From Winogradskyella sp. (GTDB lineage Bacteria; Bacteroidota; Bacteroidia; Flavobacteriales; Flavobacteriaceae): a DNA stretch of 64,000 bases. The translations under genes and the position numbers were made by a program. This document shows, piece after piece, positions 43,262-52,665 of this stretch. The DNA is taken from NCBI RefSeq assembly GCF_028289625.1, contig NZ_JANQOM010000013.1, forward strand, positions 160,650-224,649, read 5' to 3'. Under the pieces are notes generated by a model, which worked only from the letters and a program-made list of their open reading frames with translations, did no database searches and was not told the DNA's origin. Each line of letters begins with the position of its first letter. Positions within the stretch are counted from its first letter, which is position 1.

Positions 43262-46200
43262 TTAAAACCCAAAACCTAACTGAAATGCTATACGCAAGTC
43301 ATCGCTACTACTAAATGCCGAAATATGAGCGGTCATCATCTGTGCCATATTAACAAAGAAGCCACCACCAACAGAGTTGTTCCACTTGTCTGAATTGTCA
43401 TTTTCTAACCAAACGCGTCCATAATCTACACCTCCAAAAACACCAATATGGATTGGTAATAGCCCAGTTTTTAAACGTCCAAAATTCCAACGAACATCTG
43501 TAGATTGCGAAAAAGCAGATTTACCCGTAAAACGTTGGAATCTGTAGCCCCTAAGTCCTGTTCTTGCCCCCAAGGTTGCCCCTTGGTAAAATTCAAAACC
43601 ATCACCCAAATTGACATGACCTCTCAAATTTGTTGCCAAAACCAATTGCCCACTTGGCACCAACCTATAATCAAAGCCCAATTCAGGTATGATATAACCA
43701 AAGCCTTTCGTAGTATCAACGTTGTTTCTGTATCCAAGATGTAATGATGTTTGGAATCCAAGTGTTGGAAATGCATCATCGTCTTTATTGACGTATTGAT
43801 ACTTGGCGTCTACGCCATAGAAATCCTGCATATCAAATACGGCATCATCTGCTGGTAAGCTTTCTATAAATCGTCCTGCTGTTCGCTCAACCTCATTACT
43901 TTCGTAAGTAATACCAAACTTTAGAACACCGCCCATTTTTCCACGCCAAATTAAGGATGGAGTAAATCTTAATGTTCTTATTTTTACCCTGTTAAAATCT
44001 CTATCCACATCTAAGCCATCATTTTCATCAGCTTCTGGGTTGGGTGTTTCATTACCAAAACCAAAAAAGTTAACCGCAAAGTTAGGGCTGTTAAAGTGTG
44101 CTTCCACACCAAAATTGACATTTGGTAAGATATTGGCAAATTCTCCATTATAATTCAAATCAAAACCACTTGTTGCGAAATAATAGGACGCAGTTACTTG
44201 ATGTTGTGACGTAAAAGGATTACGCTCAAATCCATAGTTGGTCCATACTGCATTAACACCAATTCTTAATCCATCGTCAGGATTGGCCCCTAAACTGGGT
44301 AATATTTGGGTGGTGTTATTTTTTAATTTTTTGTAATCATAAACGTTGGTCATGTAGTTGTCCGAAAACTTCTCGTGCCCCTTGTTTGTTACTACTGTGC
44401 TCTTTTTTGATTTATAGTCATAATACGTTACACGTTTTCCGTTTTTGATGTTGTAGGTGTCATTATTTTGCCCACCAACCAATCGCACTTTTATTAATTG
44501 GTTACCATCGCCAAAAACTTCAAGTACATCATCGTCATCCAAGGCATAAATCCAGATTTCCTTGGTGTCCTCGTGATTATAAGTTCGTTCATGGAAGATG
44601 TCTTTTTTCTCACCTCCTTTGATTCTATACGCCGTCACTTTCGTTTTACCATTTGGTAAGCGTTCTACATCAAACCAATCATCTTTATTAGTTCCTTTTA
44701 TGACAGCATATTTATTTATGAGTTCAAAATAACGATCAGAGATTTTCTGAAGGTTTGCACGTCTGGCTTTTAAGGTTCTTTTTATTTCCTCGATAGTTTC
44801 ATCCCTTATTTCTTCGGGTATATTTAGAAATACCTTTTCAATGATATCGTCAGTAACATTGTCTTGTATATGTTTTACTTCTGCATCCCAAACTGTTTTT
44901 TCGGATTGTGCAATGATTTCCATATCTAATGGATACGGTTCTACATTGACACCTTTTACATCTTCGAGGTCATCAGAGTATTTACGCAGTAAACGGGCCG
45001 TTGGAATCAACTTTACTGCGGCTCCTAATAAAAAGCCGTCAGACATTCTAGAAAATGCCTGATCGCGGTCTCTAGGCATCGGCCGATATACTTTTTTACC
45101 ATTCTCTTTAAACTCTATCCATCTCCACTGATCTTGATGCCTATCCCAATCTCCAATGAGCATATCGAATAATCTAGCTTTGATGTAGGCGGCCTCATCA
45201 ACAACGATGTCTTCATCCTTATGGATTTTTGCCATCATATCGTTGGTACTTATCAATTCGTCTTGATAGCCGAAACTAGCCTGGTCGCTATGACCCTCCG
45301 ACGTATGCTCTTCAATCATATAAAGCTCGTCACCAAAGTCGTCGTTATACTTACCTAAGGTTTCTTGCTTAGGTATGTAATAAAGTACAGGGTTGGTATG
45401 ATATACGCCAATAGCATCAGCTAAACCCCCAACGACAAATGGCGCATAAGGATGTGCGCCTGTGAACACATCTAAAATAAGGTCTTCGGTTTCTGTATCA
45501 TCAAACTGACCTTCGATGTATTGATCTTTAAAAACTACGGCCTGTAAATACTGCAAAGCCTGCTTTCTAAGGGCTCGCATTACATACTGCGCGCCATTTT
45601 TGTCTTCGAGACGTAATGATTTTGACTGATTTCCGCCTCCTTTTCTAACCACCTTTAAACCTCCAAACAAAGTATCTAGCATTACATTTGGTGCCTTTAC
45701 TGGAGTGCTGTAATACTTTCTAAAACGGTCTCCCCATAAAAATTTTCCAAAACCACTTATATCCGTTTCTTCTTCAGAGTATATGGATGCTGATGTATGC
45801 TCTGGCAGATTGGTTTTAAAATCTCTTTTGGTGTCTTCTTTGTATTCTGAAAATACTGTAGATTGAAATACGTCTTTCTCTTCTTCAGCTGAATAAAACG
45901 ATACATGAGATGAACCATCTTTATACACTATTAACTTGGCATAACCTACTGTACCATAACCAAACTTTCCATTTCCAGTATTTCTTACGGCCGAAATTTT
46001 CGAACCAGAGCCTGATACGATTTGGTGCAAGTTATCTTCTACAATGTATTGTAAATTATGATCATGCCCAGAGACAAACACTACTTTATCATTGGCTTGA
46101 GCCAGAGTTACCAGATGTCTCTTAAAGTCATTATATCTTGGATTTTGAAGATCTACATTGGCAACACCACTGGTTTTTCTAATTATATTTTTTAGTGTCC

Positions 46201-46939
46201 CTAATATGGGTAAAGGTTTCATATGACTGCCAAATGAGTATTGACCTCCATGTGAACCATTGGTATACATTGGATGGTGAATAGCAACTACTGTTGTTTT
46301 ACCTCTTGCTTTTTTAATGAGGCTGTCAAATTCATCTAAAAAATCGGCTCTAGTTTTAATATCACAATCGTCATTAATGGTGGGATGTTTGTCCCAATTG
46401 GTAATATACCAATGGGAATCAACAAGTATTAATTCTATGTCATCGGCAATATGTATCTTATCAATAGGACAACCATTTTCGGGTAAAAACGTATTCTTTC
46501 CCAAAGCCTCTTCTACAAGCTTCTCTTGCCTCTTTAAACTTCCTACACCAGAATACCAATCGTGATTACCAGGAATGAAAATAGTTTCACCTTTAAAGTC
46601 TTTTACCGCATCTATTTGTACTTGTAACCTGTGCTTAGCCAATTCATATTCGCTTGATGATTTTTTTGGCAGACCCTTTTCGTAGATATTATCGCCCAAA
46701 AAAATTGCTGTACTGTTTTCTGAAGCTTTTTTAAGTTCTTTACCAAATGCTAGTATAGCTTTATCTATTTGTCCAAGTTGAGAGTTTCCTGCATCACCGA
46801 TAAGATAAAATGTATGTTTAACTTCTTTCTGTGGTGGTGCTTGTTGTGCATGTTCTCCATCATATTGTGCTTTATAGGTTGCGCAAGAATTAATTAAAAA
46901 AACGGATACAATAAATGAGAGGGAGTGTTTAAACTTCAT
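43262..46939 (-). CDS. Lipoprotein fusion: calcineurin-like phosphoesterase, kinase-like domain and outer-membrane barrel
   Basis: I use the ATG at 46939 (1225 aa), which gives a lipoprotein signal (FLINSCATYK). Residue numbers below follow the 1241-aa ORF. Residues 56-320 are a metallophosphoesterase (GDAG, GDNIYEKG, GNHDWYSG, HHP, GHDHN). Residues about 440-650 look like a HipA/Fam20-type kinase fold: a Gly-rich GGGNQSKSLRLED with a following VMRALRK Lys, then LFDMLIGDWDRHQDQ, then PRDRDQAFSR, which mimic the catalytic loop and metal-binding Asp. Residues about 880-1241 form an Omp85-type barrel (TGLRGYRF, ending FQLGFGF). The N-terminal phosphoesterase and C-terminal barrel are confident; the kinase reading is my inference. 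Its stop is 90 bp from the AraC gene start. Confidence 0.8.
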   Translation of the reverse strand: MKFKHSLSFIVSVFLINSCATYKAQYDGEHAQQAPPQKEVKHTFYLIGDAGNSQLGQIDKAILAFGKELKKASENSTAIFLGDNIYEKGLPKKSSSEYELAKHRLQVQIDAVKDFKGETIFIPGNHDWYSGVGSLKRQEKLVEEALGKNTFLPENGCPIDKIHIADDIELILVDSHWYITNWDKHPTINDDCDIKTRADFLDEFDSLIKKARGKTTVVAIHHPMYTNGSHGGQYSFGSHMKPLPILGTLKNIIRKTSGVANVDLQNPRYNDFKRHLVTLAQANDKVVFVSGHDHNLQYIVEDNLHQIVSGSGSKISAVRNTGNGKFGYGTVGYAKLIVYKDGSSHVSFYSAEEEKDVFQSTVFSEYKEDTKRDFKTNLPEHTSASIYSEEETDISGFGKFLWGDRFRKYYSTPVKAPNVMLDTLFGGLKVVRKGGGNQSKSLRLEDKNGAQYVMRALRKQALQYLQAVVFKDQYIEGQFDDTETEDLILDVFTGAHPYAPFVVGGLADAIGVYHTNPVLYYIPKQETLGKYNDDFGDELYMIEEHTSEGHSDQASFGYQDELISTNDMMAKIHKDEDIVVDEAAYIKARLFDMLIGDWDRHQDQWRWIEFKENGKKVYRPMPRDRDQAFSRMSDGFLLGAAVKLIPTARLLRKYSDDLEDVKGVNVEPYPLDMEIIAQSEKTVWDAEVKHIQDNVTDDIIEKVFLNIPEEIRDETIEEIKRTLKARRANLQKISDRYFELINKYAVIKGTNKDDWFDVERLPNGKTKVTAYRIKGGEKKDIFHERTYNHEDTKEIWIYALDDDDVLEVFGDGNQLIKVRLVGGQNNDTYNIKNGKRVTYYDYKSKKSTVVTNKGHEKFSDNYMTNVYDYKKLKNNTTQILPSLGANPDDGLRIGVNAVWTNYGFERNPFTSQHQVTASYYFATSGFDLNYNGEFANILPNVNFGVEAHFNSPNFAVNFFGFGNETPNPEADENDGLDVDRDFNRVKIRTLRFTPSLIWRGKMGGVLKFGITYESNEVERTAGRFIESLPADDAVFDMQDFYGVDAKYQYVNKDDDAFPTLGFQTSLHLGYRNNVDTTKGFGYIIPELGFDYRLVPSGQLVLATNLRGHVNLGDGFEFYQGATLGARTGLRGYRFQRFTGKSAFSQSTDVRWNFGRLKTGLLPIHIGVFGGVDYGRVWLENDNSDKWNNSVGGGFFVNMAQMMTAHISAFSSSDDLRIAFQLGFGF

Positions 46940-46997
46940 TTGTCTGTTAGTTAAAGAATAAATAAAGTTACAGTTTTTTTCTAACACAAAAAATGTT

Positions 46998-48128
46998 CTA
47001 CCACCAAACGGTATGCTTCATATTTGGACTAGCAATATTAATGGGTTCACCAATCATTGGGGTCGTCAATGGCATTTGTAATTCTTTAGCTTTTTTTTGC
47101 ACACGTTCTATTGGATCAGTCCACGAATGCAGTGCTAACTTAAATGCTCCCCAATGAATAGGCATCATAGCTCTAGCTTGCACATCCACTCCTGCTTGTG
47201 CTGTCTCCTCTGGGAACATGTGTATGTCTGGCCACATCTTATTGTATTGACCACATTCCATCATAGCAAAATCAAAAGGCCCATACTTATCGCCAATTTG
47301 TTTAAAATGCGGCCCATAACCACTATCGCCACTAAAAAACAAACTTGTACTATCTGACTTAATTACCCAAGAACCCCATAAGGTACTCTGCCGATTACTA
47401 AACTTTCTACCTGAAAAATGCTGTGCAGGTGTACAAACTAACTGAATGCCCTTAAAAGTAGTTTCTTGCCACCAATCCATTTCTGATATTTTGTTACTAT
47501 CAATATCCCAAGATTCCAAATGTATTCCGACACCTAAGGGTACATAAAAGGCCTCAACTTTATGCCTTAACTTTTTAATAGATTCATAGTCCAAATGATC
47601 GTAATGGTCATGCGAGATGACGACTGCATCAATTTTTGGAAGTTTTTCAATTTCAATGGGTAATTCCTTACTAAAGCGCTTCCCACCAAGCAAAGGGTGA
47701 GGCGCTGGCACATCGCTAAGCATTGGGTCTATAAGAATATTTTTATCATCTATTTGTAAAAGAAATGACGAATGCCCAAACCAAATGAGACGTGCTCCTT
47801 CAGCATAGTTAGAGACTGCTGCAGAATCTACTTTTTGAACTTTTAAGTCGGTATTAGGTCTTCCTGCCTCAACTTTCTCAAAAAAGAATTTCCTAGATAT
47901 TTTTAGGATTTCTGAAAAGCTCGGATCTTTAGGTACATCTTTTTCATTTACAAAAACACCATCCTTAAACTGTCTTGAAGAACTGTAACGTTCTTGCCTC
48001 TGCTCAGAGATATCACCTCCAAAAGATGGATAAAAATTAACGAATAACATAAAAGCTATCACCAATAAAGCAATTATCCCTAAAATTGATACTAACATAC
48101 GTTTTAATAATTTCTTTATTCTTTTCAT
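46998..48128 (-). CDS. Membrane-anchored MBL-fold metallo-hydrolase (UlaG/NAPE-PLD-like)
   Basis: A 376-aa protein with one N-terminal membrane segment (about 10-31) and a metallo-beta-lactamase fold: HSSFLLQID, the metal-binding SHDHYDHLDY, a GDSGYGPHF strand, and MPIHWGAF near the C-terminus. The family includes NAPE-PLD-like and UlaG-like phosphodiesterases or lactonases. It is probably periplasmic-facing. It overlaps the NmrA-like gene by 4 bp at its start, placing it last in the SDR-AraC-NmrA-MBL operon. Confidence 0.83.
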   Translation of the reverse strand: MKRIKKLLKRMLVSILGIIALLVIAFMLFVNFYPSFGGDISEQRQERYSSSRQFKDGVFVNEKDVPKDPSFSEILKISRKFFFEKVEAGRPNTDLKVQKVDSAAVSNYAEGARLIWFGHSSFLLQIDDKNILIDPMLSDVPAPHPLLGGKRFSKELPIEIEKLPKIDAVVISHDHYDHLDYESIKKLRHKVEAFYVPLGVGIHLESWDIDSNKISEMDWWQETTFKGIQLVCTPAQHFSGRKFSNRQSTLWGSWVIKSDSTSLFFSGDSGYGPHFKQIGDKYGPFDFAMMECGQYNKMWPDIHMFPEETAQAGVDVQARAMMPIHWGAFKLALHSWTDPIERVQKKAKELQMPLTTPMIGEPINIASPNMKHTVWW

Positions 48129-48778
48129 TTAATTAGCTTTAGAATATCTTTATTCTCTAAAAATGATTTCTCGGCACCTGTCAACCCTACTTGAAACATT
48201 GCCTTTGCTAATTCTGTAGATTTAATAGATGCATTTTTTCCGAAAAGCTTAATAATAGGGTATAAGCTACGACTTATAGTATACATTAAATTGGGTTCTT
48301 TTCGTTTTTTAACTGGGAAAATATAGGCAGGTCGAAAACTATAGAATTCTAACCCAGAATTGGCCATAAAATTTTCTGCCATTCCTTTATAACGTGCAAA
48401 GGACGTACGACTCTTTTCTGTACAATCCGCTCCAGCTCCACTTAAAAAACACAACCTTGCTTTTGGGCTTTCCCTTTTTAGCATGTTAACAAAAGTCTTG
48501 GTGTAATCAACTGTAATTTCCTTAAACTTAACATCTGGAACAGCACCAGTATAAACTCCAATACAGAAATAAGCAATATCTATGTCCTTGAACTGGTCTT
48601 TGATATTTTCATAATTTAAAAAGTCTTTATGAATGACCTCAATTAACTTTTCATCTTTAATGTTTGTTTCTCTGCGTGTAATTGAAATTACCTTTTCTAT
48701 TTGATTATTTTTCAAACAATGCTGAAGCACAATACTTCCAACCATTCCTGTAGCACCAGTAATAATAACCTTTTTCAT
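48125..48778 (-). CDS. NmrA-like / atypical SDR NAD(P)-binding protein
   Basis: A 217-aa Rossmann protein with the nucleotide-binding GATGMVGS motif (7-14) and an atypical SDR/NmrA pattern (LCFLSGAGAD, YKGMAENF). No conventional SDR catalytic Tyr-Lys (YxxxK) is clear, so it may bind NAD(P) as a sensor or reductase. It lies 4 bp after the AraC gene and overlaps the MBL gene by 4 bp. Function unknown. Confidence 0.8.
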   Translation of the reverse strand: MKKVIITGATGMVGSIVLQHCLKNNQIEKVISITRRETNIKDEKLIEVIHKDFLNYENIKDQFKDIDIAYFCIGVYTGAVPDVKFKEITVDYTKTFVNMLKRESPKARLCFLSGAGADCTEKSRTSFARYKGMAENFMANSGLEFYSFRPAYIFPVKKRKEPNLMYTISRSLYPIIKLFGKNASIKSTELAKAMFQVGLTGAEKSFLENKDILKLIK

Positions 48779-48782
48779 AAAG

Positions 48783-49694
48783 CTAATTTTGAATTCGATA
48801 TTTCACCGGACTCATGCCTGTTTGCCTTTTAAAGAGTTTACTAAAGTGTTGTGGGTATTCAAAACCTAGGCCATAGGCAATCTCACTAATCGATACTGTA
48901 CTACCTAACAATTTATTCTTAGCGCTATTTACGATAAAGGCATAAATATGATCCTTGGCACTTTTGCCAGTTTCTTTCTTTAATAAATCGCTCAAATAAT
49001 TAGACGACATATTAAGTTGCTCACCACAATACTTTACGGAGGGCACACCTAATTCTGTAGGTTTTTCTGAGTTAAAATAATCTTTTAAGAAGTGTTCAAA
49101 TTCAGCAACATGGTCTTGATGCAAATTAGTTCTTACGTAAAACTGTCGGTCGTAAAAGCGATTGCAGTAATCTAAAATTAGTTCGATGGTAGAAATTATT
49201 AATTTTTGACTATGCTTATCAATATTCTGATTAATCTCTGTTACAATCTTTCTCACCAAATCAGTCAGAGTTGCTTTTTCATCTTCGGAAATGTGTAGGG
49301 CTTCATGAACTTCGTAATCAAAGAAATTATATTGGTTTATTGTTTTTCCTAATACCGATTTACGAATCAAATCTGGGTGAAAGGCCAACATCCAACCTTT
49401 GGCATCTGCCGAGATAGTTTTTTCTTCTACAGATAACACCTGATTAGGCTTAGAAAATACCATTGTCCCATCTGTAAAATCATAACTGTTGCGACCATAT
49501 CCCATTGACCCTTCTATACCGTCCTTTAATGAAATGGCAAACAATTCCGTATTGTATTTCACCCCTAGATACTGATTAAAATCTGGCATGTCTTTAGCCC
49601 AAACTACGTCCACCAATGGATGTTTAGGTGTAGGAAAACCAAAAGCTCTGCAGGCTTCGCCTATCGATTTTATTTGAATAATTTCGCTCATCAA
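48783..49694 (-). CDS. AraC-family transcriptional regulator
   Basis: A 303-aa soluble AraC regulator with an N-terminal cupin-like ligand domain (about 1-170) and a C-terminal two-HTH domain, including MSSNYLSDLLKKETGKSAKDH and ISEIAYGLGFEYPQHFSKLFKRQTGMSPVKYR. It is encoded directly after an SDR gene that carries 21-bp-spaced direct repeats upstream of its promoter, so this protein probably controls that operon and itself. The inducer is unknown. An ATG at the second codon is an equally possible start. Confidence 0.88.
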   Translation of the reverse strand: MMSEIIQIKSIGEACRAFGFPTPKHPLVDVVWAKDMPDFNQYLGVKYNTELFAISLKDGIEGSMGYGRNSYDFTDGTMVFSKPNQVLSVEEKTISADAKGWMLAFHPDLIRKSVLGKTINQYNFFDYEVHEALHISEDEKATLTDLVRKIVTEINQNIDKHSQKLIISTIELILDYCNRFYDRQFYVRTNLHQDHVAEFEHFLKDYFNSEKPTELGVPSVKYCGEQLNMSSNYLSDLLKKETGKSAKDHIYAFIVNSAKNKLLGSTVSISEIAYGLGFEYPQHFSKLFKRQTGMSPVKYRIQN

Positions 49695-49757
49695 ATCCTT
49701 TTTTTCAAAACAAAACAGGCAAAAGATGACCTATTGCCCGCCTTGGTAATAACCCAA

Positions 49758-50570
49758 TTAATTCAAACTAAAACGTTCTTTCGTCATTTGTAGATATTCG
49801 CTATCAGAAAGGGTGTTTCTGGCTTGCATCATTTGCTCGGCATCTTCACCTACTAGGTAACGTAACTTATCACCATGAATGGCTTCGTCTATAACTTCTG
49901 CGACTTTCGACGCTGGACTTGCATTTCCTACCATTTCTGGCATGGCGCTCATTAAAGCATTAACGACACCTTGGTACTCTGTAAGGCTTTCATCATTGTT
50001 AAAGTCTAACGAACGTCCGGCAAAATCCGTTGCAATAGCACCAGGCTCAACGATTTTCATTTTAATACCGATGGGTTCTAATTCATATTGTAAACTTTCA
50101 GTCATACCCTCTACGGCCCACTTTGTACCATGATACATGCTAAACATAGGCATTGCTATTCTGCCTCCTATTGAAGATATATTGACAATTGTCCCTGATT
50201 TTTGCTTACGCATAATTGGTAATACGGCTTGCGTGGTTGCTAGAAGCCCAAAAACGTTGACTTCAAATTGCCTTCTTATTCTGTCCATAGGAATAGCTTC
50301 AAATGGACCGCCTGCACCATAGCCAGCGTTGTTAACCAACACATCTATGGTTCCAAATTTATCAATAGTCGCATTTATAGCGCTATCAATAGAGGCATCA
50401 TCAGTAACATCTAAACGCGTTACTAATACATTATCTAATTGTGATAAATCAGACCCATCCTCTATATTTCTCATTGTCGCTACAACATTCCATCCTTTTT
50501 GCTGAAAATGTTCGGCAGTGGCTTTTCCAATTCCCGAACTTGCTCCTGTAATTAAAATTGTTTTGCTCAT
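49758..50570 (-). CDS. Short-chain dehydrogenase/reductase
   Basis: A 270-aa classical SDR: TGASSGIG (8-15) for cofactor, NNAG (about 85-88), catalytic Ser in NISSIGG and YHGTKWA (YxxxK). The substrate is unknown. It is the first gene of the SDR-AraC-NmrA-MBL operon. The TAATTTTG -7 box and the direct repeats lie upstream, so the neighbouring AraC protein likely controls it. Confidence 0.9.
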   Translation of the reverse strand: MSKTILITGASSGIGKATAEHFQQKGWNVVATMRNIEDGSDLSQLDNVLVTRLDVTDDASIDSAINATIDKFGTIDVLVNNAGYGAGGPFEAIPMDRIRRQFEVNVFGLLATTQAVLPIMRKQKSGTIVNISSIGGRIAMPMFSMYHGTKWAVEGMTESLQYELEPIGIKMKIVEPGAIATDFAGRSLDFNNDESLTEYQGVVNALMSAMPEMVGNASPASKVAEVIDEAIHGDKLRYLVGEDAEQMMQARNTLSDSEYLQMTKERFSLN

Positions 50571-50621
50571 TGTTTATATTTTATAGATTATTAATTTAAT
50601 GAATTTTTCTTTTGAACACTA

Positions 50622-50629
50622 CAAAATTA
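50622..50629 (-). promoter_or_regulatory. -7 box TAATTTTG of the SDR operon
   Basis: TAATTTTG on the minus strand matches TAnnTTTG and lies 51 nt upstream of the SDR ATG. The -33 region has only TTC, weak, consistent with an activator-dependent promoter, since direct repeats abut this position. Confidence 0.5.
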
Positions 50630-50650
50630 CTTCGGTCACTGTTTTTTGAA

Positions 50651-50686
50651 GTATACATTTCACAGAAGCTTGTATATATTTTACAG
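50651..50686. promoter_or_regulatory. Two 15-bp direct repeats, 21-bp period, candidate AraC operator of the SDR operon
   Basis: Repeats gtatacatttcacag (50651-50665) and gtatatattttacag (50672-50686) are identical at 13 of 15 positions and start 21 bp apart, two helical turns, as expected for an AraC dimer or a two-HTH protein. They lie directly upstream of the weak -33 element of the SDR promoter. The AraC gene is the second gene of that operon, giving a plausible autoregulatory circuit. Confidence 0.6.
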
Positions 50687-50820
50687 CATTCCAAAAATTA
50701 TATAAATACATAACGTCATTTATGGACTGGCTGGACATGAAACCATACAATTTAACCTACAGATAATATACATCATCATTAAAGCATTTAAATTTAGGGG
50801 CTATTTATTTGCGTACACCA

Positions 50821-52647
50821 ATGACAAAAAACAATATCAAAAAAATCGATTCAATCATCACCCAGCTTACTGCCATTTTGGAAGCCATGACGTACGAGAG
50901 AGTGCATTTTGAAAATAATTTGGGTGCAATCCATCCCGATTATCAAAAAAGCGCAAGGAATCTAGTACACTACCAGACCTTTAGAAAGTATGACTTAAGA
51001 AGTACACAGAAGAAGTTACGCAATCTAGGAATTACGCGTTTTGGTAATGCCGAAGCACATATAAAAGCTAGTTTACTAAAGGCTCTGAAACTACTTTATA
51101 GTTTAAAAAAAGAAGAACCAAATGCTTTGGGCAAATCAGGACTTTCCATGAAAAACGGAAAACGCTTACTCAATAAACACACTAAAGAACTACTCGGCTA
51201 TCGCTCTAAAGGAAGACGTGTGCGCATTATGGTCACTTTGCCAACTCAAGCTGCTTTTGATTATGAGATGGTATATAACATGGTTAAGGAAGGTATGAAT
51301 TGTGCCCGAATCAACTGTGCTCACGATGACACCTACATCTGGGAAAACATAATCAGAAATGTAAGAAAGGCTTCTAAGCAGCAGTCAAAAAAAGTGAAAA
51401 TCGCCATGGATCTTGCCGGACCTAAGATTAGAACTGGCGCCATTACTCCTGGCCCACAAGTACGTAAGTTTAGTCCCGAGCGTGATGATATTGGCAATAT
51501 TATACAACCTGCTAAAATAGTTTTAGTAGATGTTCTTAATGAGGATTCTGAAAATGATTGCTTGCCTATATCGAAACAAAGTCTAGATAGCTTAGAGGTT
51601 GGGGAACAATACAATTTTATAGATACTCGTAATAAATCCCGAAGCTTAAAGATTATTGAACTATTAAAGGATAGTGCTATTGCCTATTGTTACGAAACAT
51701 CTTATTTGGCAACGGGAATGGTTTTGACCACTTCTAATAATGAGGAAAAATCATTAATAGTTGGGGAATTACCCAATGTAGAACAGGCCTTAATTTTAAA
51801 GGAAAATGATAGTCTCATCATCACTAAAGAACCGCATTTGGGCGTTCCTTCTACCTATAATGAAGATGGAAATCTCGTTGAGCCAGCTCGGGTTTCTTGT
51901 CAACTCCCAAAACTATTTGACTATATAAAAAAGGACGATCGGGTTTTGTTTGACGACGGAAAAATTGAAGGTAGAATTACATCTGTAAATGTCGATTTGT
52001 TCGAGGTATGTATTACACGTGCCAAACCTCAAGGTTCTAAATTAAAGGCCGAAAAAGGTATGAATTTTCCTGACACGCAATTAGGAATACATGGATTGAC
52101 CGACAAGGATAAAATTGACCTTCAATTTGTAGCTCAACATGCAGATATTGTGAATTTTTCATTTGTCAATTCTCCTGAAGACGTCGAAGAATTACTCAAC
52201 GAACTAGAGCAGCTTAACGTTATCAATAAATTGAGTATTATTCTAAAAATTGAAACACGTACTGCCTTTCATAATTTGCCAAATATTTTATTGAGCGCTA
52301 TGAAAGTAAAACACGTAGGTGTGATGATTGCACGTGGGGATTTAGCGGTAGAAACTGGGTGGAATAGTATCGGAAAGATTCAGGAAGAAATTTTATCCAT
52401 TTGCGCAGCAGCACATATTCCTGTGGTTTGGGCGACCCAAGTACTTGAAAATTTTGCCAAAAAAGGGATTCCTTCCCGTTCGGAAATTACAGATGCCACC
52501 AACTCCATTAAGGCAGAAAGCGTCATGTTGAATAAAGGCCCTTATATCTTAGAAGTACTCAAATTGTTGAATGTGATTCTCAGCGATATGGAATCGCTTC
52601 ACGAAAAAAATGAAACCATGCTGCCTAAGCTTCAGAATTCCAACTAA
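50821..52647 (+). CDS. Atypical pyruvate kinase with an N-terminal extension
   Basis: I use the ATG at 50821 (608 aa); the TTG at 50809 is in a -7-like stretch. Residues about 1-125 are a helical extension. The barrel then shows pyruvate kinase motifs: MNCARINCAHDD (usually MNVARLNFSHG), MDLAGPKIRTG, IILKIETR with the catalytic Lys, MIARGDLAVE with the metal-binding Asp, and ATQVLENF plus PSRSEITDATNSI. The B-domain region is enlarged, and the usual C-terminal allosteric domain is missing, since the chain ends soon after the MLNKGPY segment. Catalysis may be retained; the classic TIGPKT motif is replaced by VTLPTQA. A standard pyruvate kinase is probably elsewhere in the genome. Confidence 0.8.
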   Translation: MTKNNIKKIDSIITQLTAILEAMTYERVHFENNLGAIHPDYQKSARNLVHYQTFRKYDLRSTQKKLRNLGITRFGNAEAHIKASLLKALKLLYSLKKEEPNALGKSGLSMKNGKRLLNKHTKELLGYRSKGRRVRIMVTLPTQAAFDYEMVYNMVKEGMNCARINCAHDDTYIWENIIRNVRKASKQQSKKVKIAMDLAGPKIRTGAITPGPQVRKFSPERDDIGNIIQPAKIVLVDVLNEDSENDCLPISKQSLDSLEVGEQYNFIDTRNKSRSLKIIELLKDSAIAYCYETSYLATGMVLTTSNNEEKSLIVGELPNVEQALILKENDSLIITKEPHLGVPSTYNEDGNLVEPARVSCQLPKLFDYIKKDDRVLFDDGKIEGRITSVNVDLFEVCITRAKPQGSKLKAEKGMNFPDTQLGIHGLTDKDKIDLQFVAQHADIVNFSFVNSPEDVEELLNELEQLNVINKLSIILKIETRTAFHNLPNILLSAMKVKHVGVMIARGDLAVETGWNSIGKIQEEILSICAAAHIPVVWATQVLENFAKKGIPSRSEITDATNSIKAESVMLNKGPYILEVLKLLNVILSDMESLHEKNETMLPKLQNSN

Positions 52648-52665
52648 TCTAGAATATTAGAAATT

